Shown: positions 47,112 to 60,871, numbered from the stretch's first letter. The stretch is DNA of 64,000 bases from Hirundichthys speculiger (GCA_018398805.1 JAGFBZ010000853.1:655001-719000), one strand, 5' to 3'. The notes: generated from the letters alone by a model not told the origin. A program made the numbers and translations.

Positions 47112-50100
47112 CAACTTTTCCATCATTTTTGTTTAAAAACATTGGCAAATTAAGTTATAGGAAATACATTCTACTGGGTCTTGACTTGTCTCCTCTTTAA
47201 CATATTTGTTATGTTATTAGATGTAATTACTCTGGATGAGTCATCATTAAAAAAGAGAACCATTTCATTCAGTAGTTTTTACATGTTTTGGGTGGTTGCT
47301 TCATCAACATTCAGATAAAACATCCATCCATTCAGCTGATCAGACAGACGTTTCTTGAACTCTGGTGCTGTGTCATGTGTGTTCATATAAAATGGCATGC
47401 TAATCGGAAACAGGCAGTTTTTTTTTTTAAAGCATTTTTATCAACAGCTACTTTTTTTTACACAGATGTACGAGCGGTTGAGCGACCGTAAATGATAAAT
47501 CATGTTCCGCAAAAAACGAGCACAAACATATTTTCAAGTCACAAAGAGATCAGTCATCGCGGCCGCTACGTCCGCTGTGGGTGTTGCTCCCGGTTAACGG
47601 CTTGTGTGTTGGAGTGCGCGGACAGCTGCTTTATGCCCAGCATCTCCTTCGTGACGGTGAAGAGCTCTTTTTGCCGCTAAATGAATAGGCTAGCTTCTTT
47701 TAGCACAACACACAAAAACAGGTACCAGGCTCCCTTAGCTTCTGGTACCCAAATGGCTAACCATCTCCTCTCTTGTCCTCTATCCTGCCCAGAGACGCTT
47801 GAATGTTGCCTCCATTCCAACAACCACTGGCTTACCTCGGATGCTGCATTCAAGACCACTCAGAGATAACGTGTTTGTGTTTTTTTCCCCCCTGAATCAT
47901 AGTCAAACGTCGGAGATCCGGCACGGTGCCGGAATACTTAAGCCCTGGAGTACTCCATTCCATGGAGAAGAACGTCACAATTCCTGAGCACTGGCATATT
48001 TGCAATAAATGTGCTTGGACATGGTATGGTTGCACATGTATATGGAAGAGGGTGTGTACAGAACGTATGCATGACATATAGATTTGACAGTTCCTCATGA
48101 TTATCATTTAACAATACAGCAACATAATGCAGAAATTCAAAAATGTGACCAGAAAAATCAAAAAAGGTACTAAGTCAGTACTGTTGCTGTCATATTTTCC
48201 CTGCTGCTCTCCATTGTGCTGATTCTCTGAGACCGTGTGCTTCAGGTAAACAAATGGATGTTTAATGTAAAAAAAGTGATGATGTATGTACAAATTACAA
48301 TTGGCCCAAGGACAATTTAGAATGGATGAATGCGAGTCCAAGTGAGGGAGTTGGGAGGGAGAGTTAATTGTGCATGGTACAACTCAGCCAATGCAAATAT
48401 GCCCTTAAACTTTTCACTCTTACCCAATGATTAAATGTGAGGTTAGAATGCATGAAATGGTAGATCTTCCTTACAGTGTGGCTGTATGTAGTGAATTTCA
48501 TTGTCATTTGAATCTCTTCTACAGGTTGAATTGTCAATTTTGTCTGCATGTGCCAGATGGCCTTGTGTAATATTCAACGTTGAGAACACATCATAATCTT
48601 ACCTGTGTGCCAAACATACTGCACCCACACATAGGTACTGGCAGCAAAGAACAACCATTGCACTGGGATGAAGAGGAGGCAAATTATGTCCGAGGTAAAC
48701 GCCACACACACAAAGAATACTGAGAAGGCCTGTTGGAGAGAGGAGACATGATTGTGATCAACGATACAGAAATCAAGAGGTATGTCATCAGATTAACATT
48801 TACATTCATTTCAACAAATCACATATTCAGCACAAAAAAAAGTATAAGGACTATCAATATCAAACATCAAAAGTAAACTCTTCCCTTGAAAAGAAGAAAA
48901 ATGAAAATGGCTTGCAGGTTAACAACTAGTTCCTAGACAGGAGTGTTGGCCGCTATACACTGATCAAGCCAAAACATTACGACTTCCCACTTAAAAATGA
49001 GAAATCCTCCTCGTGCTCATAAAGGAGATCTGACCAGTTAGGGTCTGGACAAAGAACATCTGAGGGTGTCCCTGAGGGTTATCAATGGATCATTTGGGCC
49101 TTGTGGGTTGTGGGGTGGGGTCTCTGTGGAAGGGAAATGCTTCCCACAGGTGCCACCAGGTCCCATTAGATTGTTGTCTGTGAAGATGAGGACCAAATGA
49201 AAAACCTCACATCCTTTGCTGTGTTCTTTGAGAACTTCTTAAAAAATATTGAGAAGCCTCATGCTGTCCTGCTGGGTGAGGTGGCTCTTTTAGAGGAAAG
49301 ATATAATCATGTTGAGGGTGTAACTGGTCTGCAAAATCTTTTAGGTAGGTGGTGAATGTCAAAACAGGACCTGTGAGTGCCAGGATGCAGGTTTTCCCAG
49401 CAGAACGCTGCACTGTACCAACATAAGTAGCATTTACTCATTTTACCTGTCAGTTGATCATAATGTTATGCTTGATCAGTGTATCTTAACTGTCCATAAC
49501 AAAAATAATAATGTGGTACACAAAGCCCTTTCACAGATTAAAAACAATGCTATTAATAAGTATAGGGATGTGACAAATTGGTTCCCATTTCTTATATCTC
49601 AATGAAACACATGTTTGCACATTTTAACAAGACCAAGAGTTTAAACAAATTTGGTGTGTCATATCAGAGATGAAAGACAAGGGATCCACCAAAAGAAACG
49701 CAAACACGCTGAGGCATCTCAAAGAGAAGTGAGGCATGACAGAGACAAGTTATATCTCTTTGTGTTTCACAGAATCCTTCAAGTAGGAGGAACGCAAAAA
49801 AGAAAAAAACTCAAATGATGGCACAATGACTGCATAAATTGTGTAGTTGCTGTAACAAATAAAAACTGGAGCATCCTCTTTTGTGAGGCAGGTAAGGGGG
49901 CTACTTCCCCAATACTGAAAAACTAAATTACAGGTTCTGAAACTACAGATTATATAAAGCATGAATCTATATTGTCAATTTAGTTAAAACTATTTAAGAT
50001 ATGTTGTTTGTAGGCTTTACACAATCCAGATTTTTGAACCAACATCCGATCCGAAGAGTTTAAATAAACCGATAACCGATACTGATCCGATACTCTGAAA

Positions 50101-53100
50101 CATCTTTTGCCAATGAGGTATTAATGTATTTATTTTTAATCAATGAGGTTAAAATCACAGGAGTGCAAATAAAAGGCAGAAATTATCCCTTCACACATTC
50201 ATATCTATCCAAACAATCACACCAGTGCAAACGGCAGTATTCATACTGCTCCCTCAGAACAGTCATACTATTGCAAATTAAGGGCAGTAATGCTGCACCA
50301 GAACACTGGCTACTAGCTAGCACTTTTAACTCAAAAATAAATACTGACACGCAGGTCAACACAAAATAATGGCACCCAGGCCACATCCATTTCCAACAAA
50401 TAAAATATTAGGTGCCAAATAGAAAACTAAATGTATTAAATACAATTTAAACAACGGCCTCCAGGCAAAACGAACATTAAAGAGTAAATGAGATGGATAA
50501 AACAAGCCACCTACAATCAATGCAAGGGACACTGCAGAGTTTCAACGTGACAATGATGTCATTGATCAGATTGGTGAATTAAGATGTCAAGGCTGATCCC
50601 CAATATGGCAAAAAAAGAAAAGAAAAAAAAAGCCAAATATCAGCTGATTTGATATTCCTGGACCAGATCGGTGTAAAGCCGAGTTGTTTGGCTTCGAAAA
50701 AAAAGGCTGTTGCTTGTGTCCACTTGATGATAAAAGTTCCCACATCAGCGAGGTAAGGAATCTGGATATATTTATTGTATGACTGAGTCGTTATCAGATT
50801 ATGCAATGTGTGATCTCCTATAACCGGTCAGTCACATAGTGTGAACGACAGCTAGTTGTTTAGCCTGAACAGCACAGCTGTCTTCTGAAGGTGTAAAGTT
50901 GTGCAGTTTGAAGATGCTTTAACTGTTGTGTAATCAAACAGAAAGTGCTCCCAGTAGCTTGAAGATCTGCTGCTTAAATTGCACAGTGAGGGTTGTGAAG
51001 AAAAAAAATTAATAAAATGTATAACACCCACAGACTTAGGTCAGCTTGCTTGGAAAAACGCTCTCCTTCACCAACCTAAACTTAAAATCTTGAATTAACT
51101 CTTGCAAGGTAGCCTTGATACCACATCTTATTTCCTTTATATGTCAAAAACAACTGAGTTAATATCACTGGTAACAATGACAAGCCCAGTGGTTGTCTTT
51201 CTTTCAGGTGCAGGGCACAAAATGTAAGTATGCCAGGAAAAATTAGTTTACGGTGCCAAATAGCGAGAAGTATGCCTCTTGTACGAAGCACAGAGGAAGC
51301 AAAACATATCCTGCTTGCCACAGGGCTGCAATTCTGAACACCCAGGCTCAGCGACACCTACACTGTCTAGTTCACATCAATCACATATCAACCTGTCTGT
51401 AAATGTCACAGAGAGGTGCTACCAGAGTAGCTTGAGCTCAAAGCCTTGAACTGTGAGAGTGGGAGCACCAAACCTCTTGTGAATGCAGCATTTCTGAGTA
51501 TTATTTTGGCATTCCTCACTGCTGTTGGATGAATGTTACCAAATGATTTTGTCATAGATGAATGCAGGAACTTCCTGCATTATGGGGCCTATGTTTGCAG
51601 GAGTCAGTGAAATTATGCAAAATAGCTGCAACACAGCGCTGAATTCCAGGCCCTGGTTGTAATAACAGAGAGGTGTCATTGATAAATTGCAGGCCTCTGA
51701 CTATCAACACACCTGATTGTTTTCAACTCAGAACTAGTCTGTGCTGCTCCTAGTAGCAAGATCTGATCATTACTGGAATGAGATGGTTGTTTTTAAATCA
51801 GTGCAATTTAGATTAAGGGTGTTTTTACTCGCAAAACCAGACACCCATTAGTGCCATTTATGATTTGCAACCACACATGAACTTGCCTAGCTGAGTTACT
51901 CTATACCATTTTGTAGATCTTCCTCAGTCTATATCAAACAGTTATAAATATCAATTCATAGCGACTTACCAGCCCCTGGTATCTAAATGAGTCGTACACA
52001 CTCCGGATGAAGAGCCAGAATGGCCAGAGGTACTCGAACCTGAATTCAAGTACAAAGTCTGCAAGTAGCACCAGAGCCCACACCACCAGGAACTTCAGGT
52101 ACAGGAAGGTACTTGGGAGAAGAAGATAAAACAAACAAACAAACAAACAAAAAGGAAGAATCATTAAGAAGATTTCTTTTTATACCTGAGAAGTATGTGT
52201 GGGATAAATCAAGAGTAATTCTGACCCTGGAGCCTATTGCTGTTTGGCTAATATGCTGCCTATGTGTGATGCACTTTTTTCAAACAGCTTGTGTTAGAAA
52301 ACGCAGACATCATCCTGAAGGCATTCTTGGAGAGATTTGAAATGTTTTCAACGACGTTGCTCAAAGAAGATGACAATAGAACGAAACTACATTACGTTTA
52401 CTTCACAAGGGCTGTAGAAAAACTGCAATATGATTGCAATTCCTGGCTACTTCTTATCAAAGTTACAATTCATTTCAATCAACTGAATATTTGATTACAG
52501 ACTACTTGTACTTGTTCCAGTAGTGAGCCACCATACAGGATTTAGTATGATCTCAAATGCTTACAGTTTATGAGCCATATGCACAATAATTCTGAAACTG
52601 CTCCATGTCTTTGGACCTTGATGCCACGTGCTTAACTAGTGGCAGTTGACGTTTGCCTGATCACACATATACAAGCAACCAATTATTCTGTTTGGAAAGC
52701 TCAACAGTGAAACATAAGCTCCTCTGAGGTCCCACTAACTGTAATCTTATCAACTGATGTTTGGTGTTAAATGAACGTAACGTCTCTTTCGCATCAGCAA
52801 CTGCTATGATGATATTAGCATTAAGCAGGTAAAGCTTCTGTGGTGCTTGCCAAAGTTACACTTGCTATAAATGGAAGCGGCAAATTTTTTGACAGGACCA
52901 TGGACCGTTGCTCGGATCATCGCTTTCCCACAAACCTGTCAAGGATCCCTGTCGAAACTAGCTGCTTCCCTTTTACTAGATGTCACTTCGCTCTGTGGTC
53001 TTTGGTTTTTAATCAGATATAACGTTGTCCATTCGAGTTGGTTAACTAATGCTTATAAACCTGCTACGCCTAACAGTAAGGTTACTTTGAAAGAAAGCTT

Positions 53101-53408
53101 GGGATATGAATAAAAACAGGCTGTTATTGAGGCCTAGCGGCACAGTTAGCTTCACAGCTAACGTTACCTGCTTATAACGAAAACAGAGCTCCAGCTATCA
53201 CCCAGCAGCCTGTCTGGCAATAACACTTCAGCTGTGGTAACCTAAGGATGCGCTCTGCATCAACTCTGGCGTATGTCCACATATACAGCCATGAGGGGTG
53301 CCGCTTTGCCAGGCTCCGTATGGGTTACCTGCCGTATATACCCTCGGTGATTCGGTTCCGTTTTAGCGGCCGTCGGAGTTTGCTGCAGTCCGCATTGCGC
53401 CGCTTCAT
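34854..53408 (-). CDS. maco1: Macoilin (MACO1/TMEM57), complete coding sequence
   Basis: Conserved multi-pass membrane protein of the rough ER, enriched in neurons and linked to neuronal excitability in worms. Eleven minus-strand coding exons: 53329-53408, 51970-52111, 48603-48729, 45831-45954, 45192-45370, 42158-42719, 39662-39820, 37967-38149, 37690-37810, 35160-35334, 34854-35056. They sum to 2055 nt, 684 codons plus stop; all junctions are AG/GT. The N-terminus is MKRRNADCSKLRRPLKRNRI. Hydrophobic transmembrane segments fall between about residues 27 and 175. A low-complexity Ser/Asn-rich linker (exon 6, residues about 218-404, with a run of ten serines) follows, then long coiled coils (about 405-620) and the C-terminus ending NASVYQPLKK. 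Human macoilin is 664 residues; most of the extra length is in the exon 6 linker. Introns contain LINE, Tc1 and MITE insertions. It is transcribed divergently from RH, about 1.0 kb between start codons. Confidence 0.98.
36740..37478 (+). repeat. LINE ORF2 and 3'-end remnant in a MACO1 intron
   Basis: Plus-strand sequence with pieces of a reverse transcriptase (around 36820-36950) followed by the C-terminal region and the tail ending GTGGAAGTTAATGGATGGAT near 37475. The same tail occurs at 12745-12962. It is broken by frameshifts and lies antisense between MACO1 exons 9 and 10. Confidence 0.75.
38340..39010 (+). pseudogene. Decayed Tc1-like transposase in a MACO1 intron
   Basis: The plus strand encodes KKNKKARLEVYQMHVDLSQS then FWDNV near 38575-38655, the segment just before the first catalytic aspartate of Tc1-like transposases. 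The following 350 bp match the rest of the domain in several frames. No intact frame remains. Confidence 0.75.
42794..43018. mobile_element. 226-bp hAT-like MITE, copy 1 (MACO1 intron 5)
   Basis: Starts CAGGGGTGGGCAATCCCAGT and ends with the inverted equivalent (reverse complement CAGGGATGGGCAAATCCAGT). Flanks ATGTAGAG and ATATAGAG match at 7 of 8 positions, an hAT-size target duplication. It has no coding capacity. Confidence 0.8.
43583..43808. mobile_element. hAT-like MITE, copy 2, diverged (MACO1 intron 5)
   Basis: The ends GTGTTCTTCAATCCAGGTCC and, inverted, CAGTTTTCTTCAATGTAAA bracket an interior that matches the 42794 element (ACACCTGATCCACATG, CATCAGCTCGTCATCAAGGT). It is a relative with different termini. 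Confidence 0.6.
47044..47109. repeat. (TA)n microsatellite, about 66 bp
   Basis: Uninterrupted TA repeat in MACO1 intron 3, long enough to be polymorphic. Confidence 0.95.
47470..47660. other. GC/CpG-rich island within MACO1 intron 3
   Basis: A short CpG-rich stretch with a GCGGCCGC site at 47559-47566, set in AT-rich intron. On the minus strand a ~35-codon frame (KELFTVTKEMLGIKQLSAHS) can be read but has no start, no recognised homology and ends at a stop. It could be a transposon 5' end, an alternative promoter or a retrocopy fragment. Confidence 0.4.
48958..49481. mobile_element. 524-bp non-autonomous element with TA target site
   Basis: Ends are CACTGATCAAGCCAAAACAT and the inverted CACTGATCAAGCATAACATT, each flanked by TA (48956-48957, 49482-49483), as in Tc1/mariner elements. 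I recognise this as a frequent fish repeat. The interior has no transposase frame. Confidence 0.75.
50020..50700. repeat. hAT-like fragment with CCGATA motifs
   Basis: The stretch at 50035-50100 repeats CCGATCCG/CCGATAACCGATACTG-type motifs, like hAT ends, and related motifs recur near 50660-50690. The limits are uncertain. Confidence 0.35.
50830..51960. other. MACO1 intron 2 stretch, nothing recognised
   Basis: I see no gene, clear transposon end or simple repeat of note between the 50-kb fragment and MACO1 exon 2. Confidence 0.5.
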
Positions 53409-53900
53409 CCTCCTCCCCTTGGCTTTGGCCTTCGAGTAACAGCTGTAATCTTATCCAGTTTTCTTGTGTATAAGCACAGATATATTAAATAAAGTGCCTG
53501 TTGTATATGCCGCTGTTATTATTTTCTCTCACTGAGCACAAAGAAATAAATAAAGGTCTCTACTCGGGAACCTCCTCTTTTTATGTTAGCGCAGCCTCAA
53601 TAAGTCCAAACCTCGTTGTGTTTTACATACGTCCTTTGACAGACGGCTGAAACATCCAATCAATCTGTCCGGGGATGCGCATTTCTTTGACTGACGCGTA
53701 GGTTACCCAATCACGTTGCAGCAAGGCAGCTCGCTTGCCCGCCCTCCTCCAAAGACAACAGGGGGAAGTTTGCAGGTTATTCGTGGATCGGCTCGCTGCT
53801 CAACCAATCATATATTTGTGGACAAATCGGGTTTTGCTGATTAACCAATAAAACTATCGCAGAGGCGGGTTGCTTCGCAGAGGATTTTGCCTTTGGTTTA
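53409..53900 (-). promoter_or_regulatory. MACO1 upstream region with four CCAAT boxes
   Basis: CCAAT occurs at 53656-53660, 53707-53711, 53804-53808 and 53845-53849, all in the same orientation, with GC-rich DNA between. No TATA box is obvious. Position and composition fit a housekeeping-type NF-Y promoter for MACO1; it could also affect the divergent RH gene. Confidence 0.5.
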
Positions 53901-54299
53901 TTATAGCCAGAAAATAAGCAGTCATTGGTACTGAGTTCCCTTTGTGGCTCATACAAAAGAAAAAAAAATCCAGTCCACTACGGGGGGCTATTTTTACCAA
54001 GACCTTTATGTGTTTTCCTGTGAAATACTTGCCGCAAGGCGCTCTGTCATCGATGCTTTTTAAACAGGTTAAAATATGCGCGGTGAAAAGAAATGTGTAG
54101 TGTTTAGCTGAAAAGTTGTCTGTATGAATAACTCTCTTAGTACTCAAAAGTTTTCAATCCATTTTTTCTTCTAAAAGGATAAGAGATGGCCTCTAAAACT
54201 CCTGCTAAAAATGGTGTACTGCACTGTACTGGTGTAATGTAGCCTGTTGCTACATTTCTAAAGCATTAAAGATCACCCTTTTCTTAATGAATATGTTTT

Positions 54300-54422
54300 T
54301 TTTAGATAGACAGACATGTCATCGTGTCCAAGGACTGATAAAGAGCTTTGCTGGTTGCGCCCACTTTAAACCGTTGTGGTGACTGAACTCCTGCATCAGA
54401 TGGAACTACGCAAACATCTCCA
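54300..54422 (+). promoter_or_regulatory. RH proximal promoter with GATA and E-box motifs
   Basis: Immediately upstream of the RH ATG: AGATAG at 54304-54309, TGATAA at 54336-54341, GCGCCCAC at 54357-54364 and an E-box CAGATG at 54398-54403. GATA/E-box/CACC-type combinations are known from erythroid promoters, including human RH genes. These are short motifs and may be chance. Confidence 0.4.
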
Positions 54423-56874
54423 ATGGCTCCTCAGTACGCTCCAAGTCTGCGCTCCCGTTTGGGACCTTTGTTGATCCTTCTGCAGACAGGGTTTATCATC
54501 ATATCTGCCTTTTTCTTTGAAGCCGAAAGCAACGTAAACGTACAAGTAGGCGGGAGCGCGATTTACCCAGGTGAGCTTGAATGTTTACATGTGAGGAACA
54601 CCTGAACACCTTTGAGGTTTTGAATAGAAGATAAATGTGTTCAATTTGGCTCGAAAAGCAAAACAAACAAATCAAGATGAAATTCCCGTCTATTATTTTT
54701 ATTTATTTTTTTTTTTTTTGTGACAGAAAGCGTTTCTTCTTTTGCAGAGTTCCAGGACGTGAATGTGATGGTGATTTTAGGGTTTGGGTTCCTCTGGACC
54801 TTCCTACTGCGGTATGGTTTCAGCGGCTCCGGGTTCAACCTCCTTGTAGCTGTCACGGCTACACAATGGGCTTTGATTTTGAATGGGATTGAATCCTGTT
54901 ACAACAGAGGAAAGATTAGAGTTGATTTGAAAAGGTAACTTCTCACATTTTCATTCTGATGACACATTTGAATCTCTTTATACATTGCCTGCGTATTTAA
55001 CTGTTTGACTCACAGCTGAAGGTCACCTATTTAGTATGAACAACTTCAACTATATTGTGGAAGTTTCTCTTGTGCTGATGTGTAACAACGTTTGATATAG
55101 CCTTGTAGTGGCAGAGATGTGTGCAGCTTCTGCTCTCATCTCAATCGGAGCCGTGCAGGGGAAGACCAACCCAGTCCAGCTCATCTTTGTTGCACTGCTG
55201 GAGGTGTCAGGATTTGTCTTGAACCAATGGCTCCTCCGGGTTCTCCTGAAAGTAAGCAACCATTCTCAAGTTTCACCCTTTCATCATACTTCAGAGATTA
55301 AACTGGGCATATTTTACAACATGCTGCTGCTATTATTTCTGGTCTCCAGGTGCATCTTCTGGACAGCATCATGCTGCTCCACATCTTCGGGACCCTGTTT
55401 GGACTTATTCTGACATGGATTCTGCACCGCGAAGGCTCAGAGCAAGGATTTGAGAAAGAAAAATCTGACAAAAAATCTGGATTATTCTCCATGTTGGGTG
55501 ACTAGTAAATTTTGCTCAGATGTTGGCTCTCTAGGATTTGTAGAAAGTTTAGTAAATGAGATAACTTCCAGATATTTGATATTGAATTCTGAAATAAAAC
55601 ACATACACCTTTCTATATACAAACAAAAATTCTGTCATGGGCTGTCCTTAATGTTCAGGCAGCGTATTTCTCTGGATGTTCTGGCCCAGTTTTAACTCAG
55701 TCCTTGTGGAGGACCGTGGTCCATGGAGGAAGCTGGGGGCCGTGTACAGCACTTACCTGGCCCTGGCTGTTAGCGCTGTGACAGCAGCTGCTCTGTCCGT
55801 GTCCATCAGTCCCAGAGGAAAACTCAACCTGGTATGACCTGACACTTCATATGCTAACGCATTATTATGCAGTGACATGCACAAAGTGGCAGCAAGATGG
55901 ACTTAAAATCGATAGAAAAGGACTTCATACTGTCAAGTATGCAAATATTCAGGTTGCCAACATGCTTGGTTTTTAGCAAAGTTTGATTTAGGGCTTTTGT
56001 CTTCACTTTTCAATCAGATCCAAATGCAGTCATCCATCCTTGCTGGTGGTGTCGCCGTTGGGGTTTCCATATCTGCAGTTCATCATCCCTGGGAAGCCAT
56101 GGCAATTGGCTTCACTGCTGCCTTAATATCTACCATTGGATTCAAATATCTTAAGGTTTTTAAATCACCAAATGCACATTTATCCCCTCTTTAACAAATC
56201 TGTACATCACTACTCCTACTTACTCACTTTTCCAGATTCACATGCTGCTTGCATTTGAGTGCCATGATACCTGCGCTATTCTGAGCACACATGGACTCCC
56301 GGGTCTACTAGGATGGCTCGCACATCTCCTGCTGCAGATTAAAGACTGTGATGATCACGCAGTGTACGAGTACATCTAACTTTATGACAAGCATTCTCAA
56401 CATGCAGGTGTGACACCCCATGTAATTGTTTTATATTTTGTAGGGCCGTCCGTTTCAGTGTGTTTCACATCTCCACTCTCCTCATAACCATTTCTACAAG
56501 TTTGGTCATGGGAATCTTTACAGGTATGTCGTGCCCCCCACCCCACCCCTCCATAAGATTTCCATTTAAATCTAAGTAACAGCATACTGGTTGACACCTA
56601 CAGCTGTGTATCAATAGAATTACACTTTTCCATTTGTAAACTACTATTCTTAATTACTTTTTTTTAAGGATTTCTTCTCAAGTGGAAAATCTGGAAGCCA
56701 CCCCAAAACAAGAAGTGCTTTGATGATCAAGCTTTCTGGGTGGTATGTATATATAGATGCTGAAATGTGATGCAATTGCCATTAGTTGCTACCTTAAAAG
56801 GCTAATTCATAAACCTGCTATAGACGTTATATTTTTGTGTATTGCAGTTTGAACATCTTTCAGTGCGCAAGTAA
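54423..56874 (+). CDS. rhd: Rh blood group family protein (RH/RHD-RHCE orthologue)
   Basis: Twelve-helix membrane protein of the Amt/Mep/Rh family; the RH branch gives the Rh antigens of erythrocytes, where it associates with RhAG. Ten plus-strand exons: 54423-54570, 54748-54934, 55101-55251, 55350-55497, 55659-55831, 56018-56155, 56236-56363, 56444-56523, 56669-56742, 56848-56874. They sum to 1254 nt: 417 codons plus stop, the same length as human RhD/RhCE, and with 10 exons as in human. Recognisable blocks are [20 protein letters not shown] (exon 2), [20 protein letters not shown] (exon 5) and [16 protein letters not shown] (exon 7). His173 ([11 protein letters not shown]) and His334 (STHGLPG) sit where ammonium-conducting Rh proteins have the paired pore histidines. 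The exon 6 donor (AAG|GTTTTT) is weak. It lies between MACO1 and TMEM50A, opposed to both, as RHCE does in human. Symbol chosen by synteny and RH-branch likeness. Confidence 0.95.
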
Positions 56875-57005
56875 GAAGATGGAAGTAGATGACGTCTAAC
56901 CCTGGAAGACATTTTTGGTGTCAATTCTTGTCACTGAACATAACTTCACTTGCTTGTTCTTGCTTTTATGAAAATTTGCTATTAATGTGTTTTTGTGTAT
57001 GAGAA

Positions 57006-57011
57006 ATTAAA
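57006..57011 (+). terminator. Putative RH polyadenylation signal (ATTAAA)
   Basis: ATTAAA about 130 bp after the RH stop codon. RH and TMEM50A are convergent, with 876 bp between stop codons, so their 3' UTRs may meet or overlap in 57010-57750. Confidence 0.4.
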
Positions 57012-57750
57012 AACCAAGGCTCAATGGTGGAAAGAGGAACGTCAGACTCATTTACTGCTCAGTATGCTTAGACACCATGGTCAGAAACAGACTTGATACT
57101 TCAGGATGTTACACAAGAGAAATTGCTAGGTGTTGTAATTAAATACAAATCTCTGCTACAGTAACAACACCCTGCTGTCATGAAACTTTTACCGACTTAA
57201 GGTATGCAGTGTGGGCTTCTTAAACTCAAAAATGAATCTGAATGACTGCAAAGTTTTAGAGCAGATCAAGTATTTCTACAGGAACAAAAACCCATATGAC
57301 TACATTCAGTAAACATCTCAATATTATGTACCACTATAAACTTATAGATTTAACACTCAGCCAACAGCTCAAAGTCAACGATGTGAATATGCAGAAGTAA
57401 GTCTATCAAAGGTAAAGTGGCAGCAAAGCTCCCAGTATACACATTTTGTTATACACAGTTTTGAAACCATTTAAACAACATGGATACACAGTACGAGTGC
57501 AAGTAGGCACATCTAAGGATGTGCCACATTTGAAAATATTCAATCTTTCATGAAATCTATGAAAATGTGTGCTTTGTTACGGTTTAGTGATTATATGGCA
57601 AAGAAATTAAATTAAACCCCCTATTTTGAAAGCTAAAAAAAGTTTTTTTTATACATACTGTATATAAGGTGAATAAATGCAGAAGCATATTGTTTTATAC
57701 AATATAGAAAGTAGAGTGTTTCACTGTAGACATAAAAGACAGACATTCCA

Positions 57751-59832
<2,082 letters not shown>

Positions 59833-60159
59833 TCAACAACTCAAAAATGCAACATCAGACACAGAAATACTCAGTAAACTCTACAGCACGAGAAGACTAA
59901 ATTCATATCCCTACCAATATACTACATCAAAGATAGCTTCATCCTGAAGGTTTTATGTTGAATCTGAAAAACAGTGAATACTAGTAGTGCGCAGTCGCTG
60001 TACAGTAAAGGGTGATGCTAAACCCCCCGCACTGCAAACAACGATACTGTAACTTAAGGTTTGTCCCCTAAATCAGCTTATCTGTAACAGTTACACAAAA
60101 ACAACACAATCAGTGTATTAGTTATACAGTTACAAAAACCCACACTAAGGTAAGAACAT

Positions 60160-60480
60160 AAGATATAAGCGGTTGTGTCGTCGGACTCTTTTGTTCATCG
60201 CTTTGCCACTAGCAAGCATTTCCTTGAAGGTTTCTTGTTACGAAGTCGATAAAATGACATAACAACTGAAACAGACAGCGATGGTTATGAATAAAAAACA
60301 CGTTAAAGGTAACACTGGTGTGTAAAGTCACCCTCAAAGGAAAAGTTACCTTTGATGATCGGTTTTTGATGTGTACCCTTTCGTTAAGCCCGACTTGGCT
60401 TCCGATACAGCTCACCCAAGCGCATGCGCAGTTCATCTAAACCCGTTTGATGAGAAAACCTGAGACGGTGTTGACGTTGC
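60160..60480 (-). promoter_or_regulatory. TMEM50A promoter region with NRF1-type palindrome
   Basis: The perfect palindrome GCGCATGCGC lies at 60420-60429 in a locally CpG-containing stretch about 610 bp upstream of the TMEM50A start codon. NRF1 sites of this form are typical of housekeeping promoters. A 5' UTR exon probably lies between it and 59808 but cannot be fixed. Confidence 0.45.
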
Positions 60481-60871
60481 TTTCACGTGCGACGGATAAG
60501 AATGGGAATTTCGTAGGATTGAAAACACATGAAGAATTCAAAAAAGGATAATTTTCAGTTGAAGGGTATTGATAGGACATAAATGTAAATGTTCTAAGGT
60601 ACTGATCGTCAAACGTACTGGTGTTTCGAGTATTTTATTGTGATGGTACATCATACATTTACTTAGTATGAAAATACATATTATGTATTTCTCTGTCTGC
60701 ACTCTATTTTTCAAAAATCCTTATGTCTTATTATTTCCAAATATATAAAAAGCACACAAGCTATAGTACATCACAACTTGGAGACAAGGAGTTAGTCCAA
60801 AAACAAGACCACCACAAATAAGCATTTTGTAAAGCTACTCTACTTTTACTTTTACTTAGTTTACAGCTCGT

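Noticed and set aside
54635..54938. Alternative frames over RH exon 2
   Set aside because: They are shadows of the RH coding frame; only the frame entered from exon 1 gives the conserved Rh sequence.
57010..57750. Possible extra gene between RH and TMEM50A
   Set aside because: No frame or splice pattern is seen; the space fits two converging 3' UTRs.
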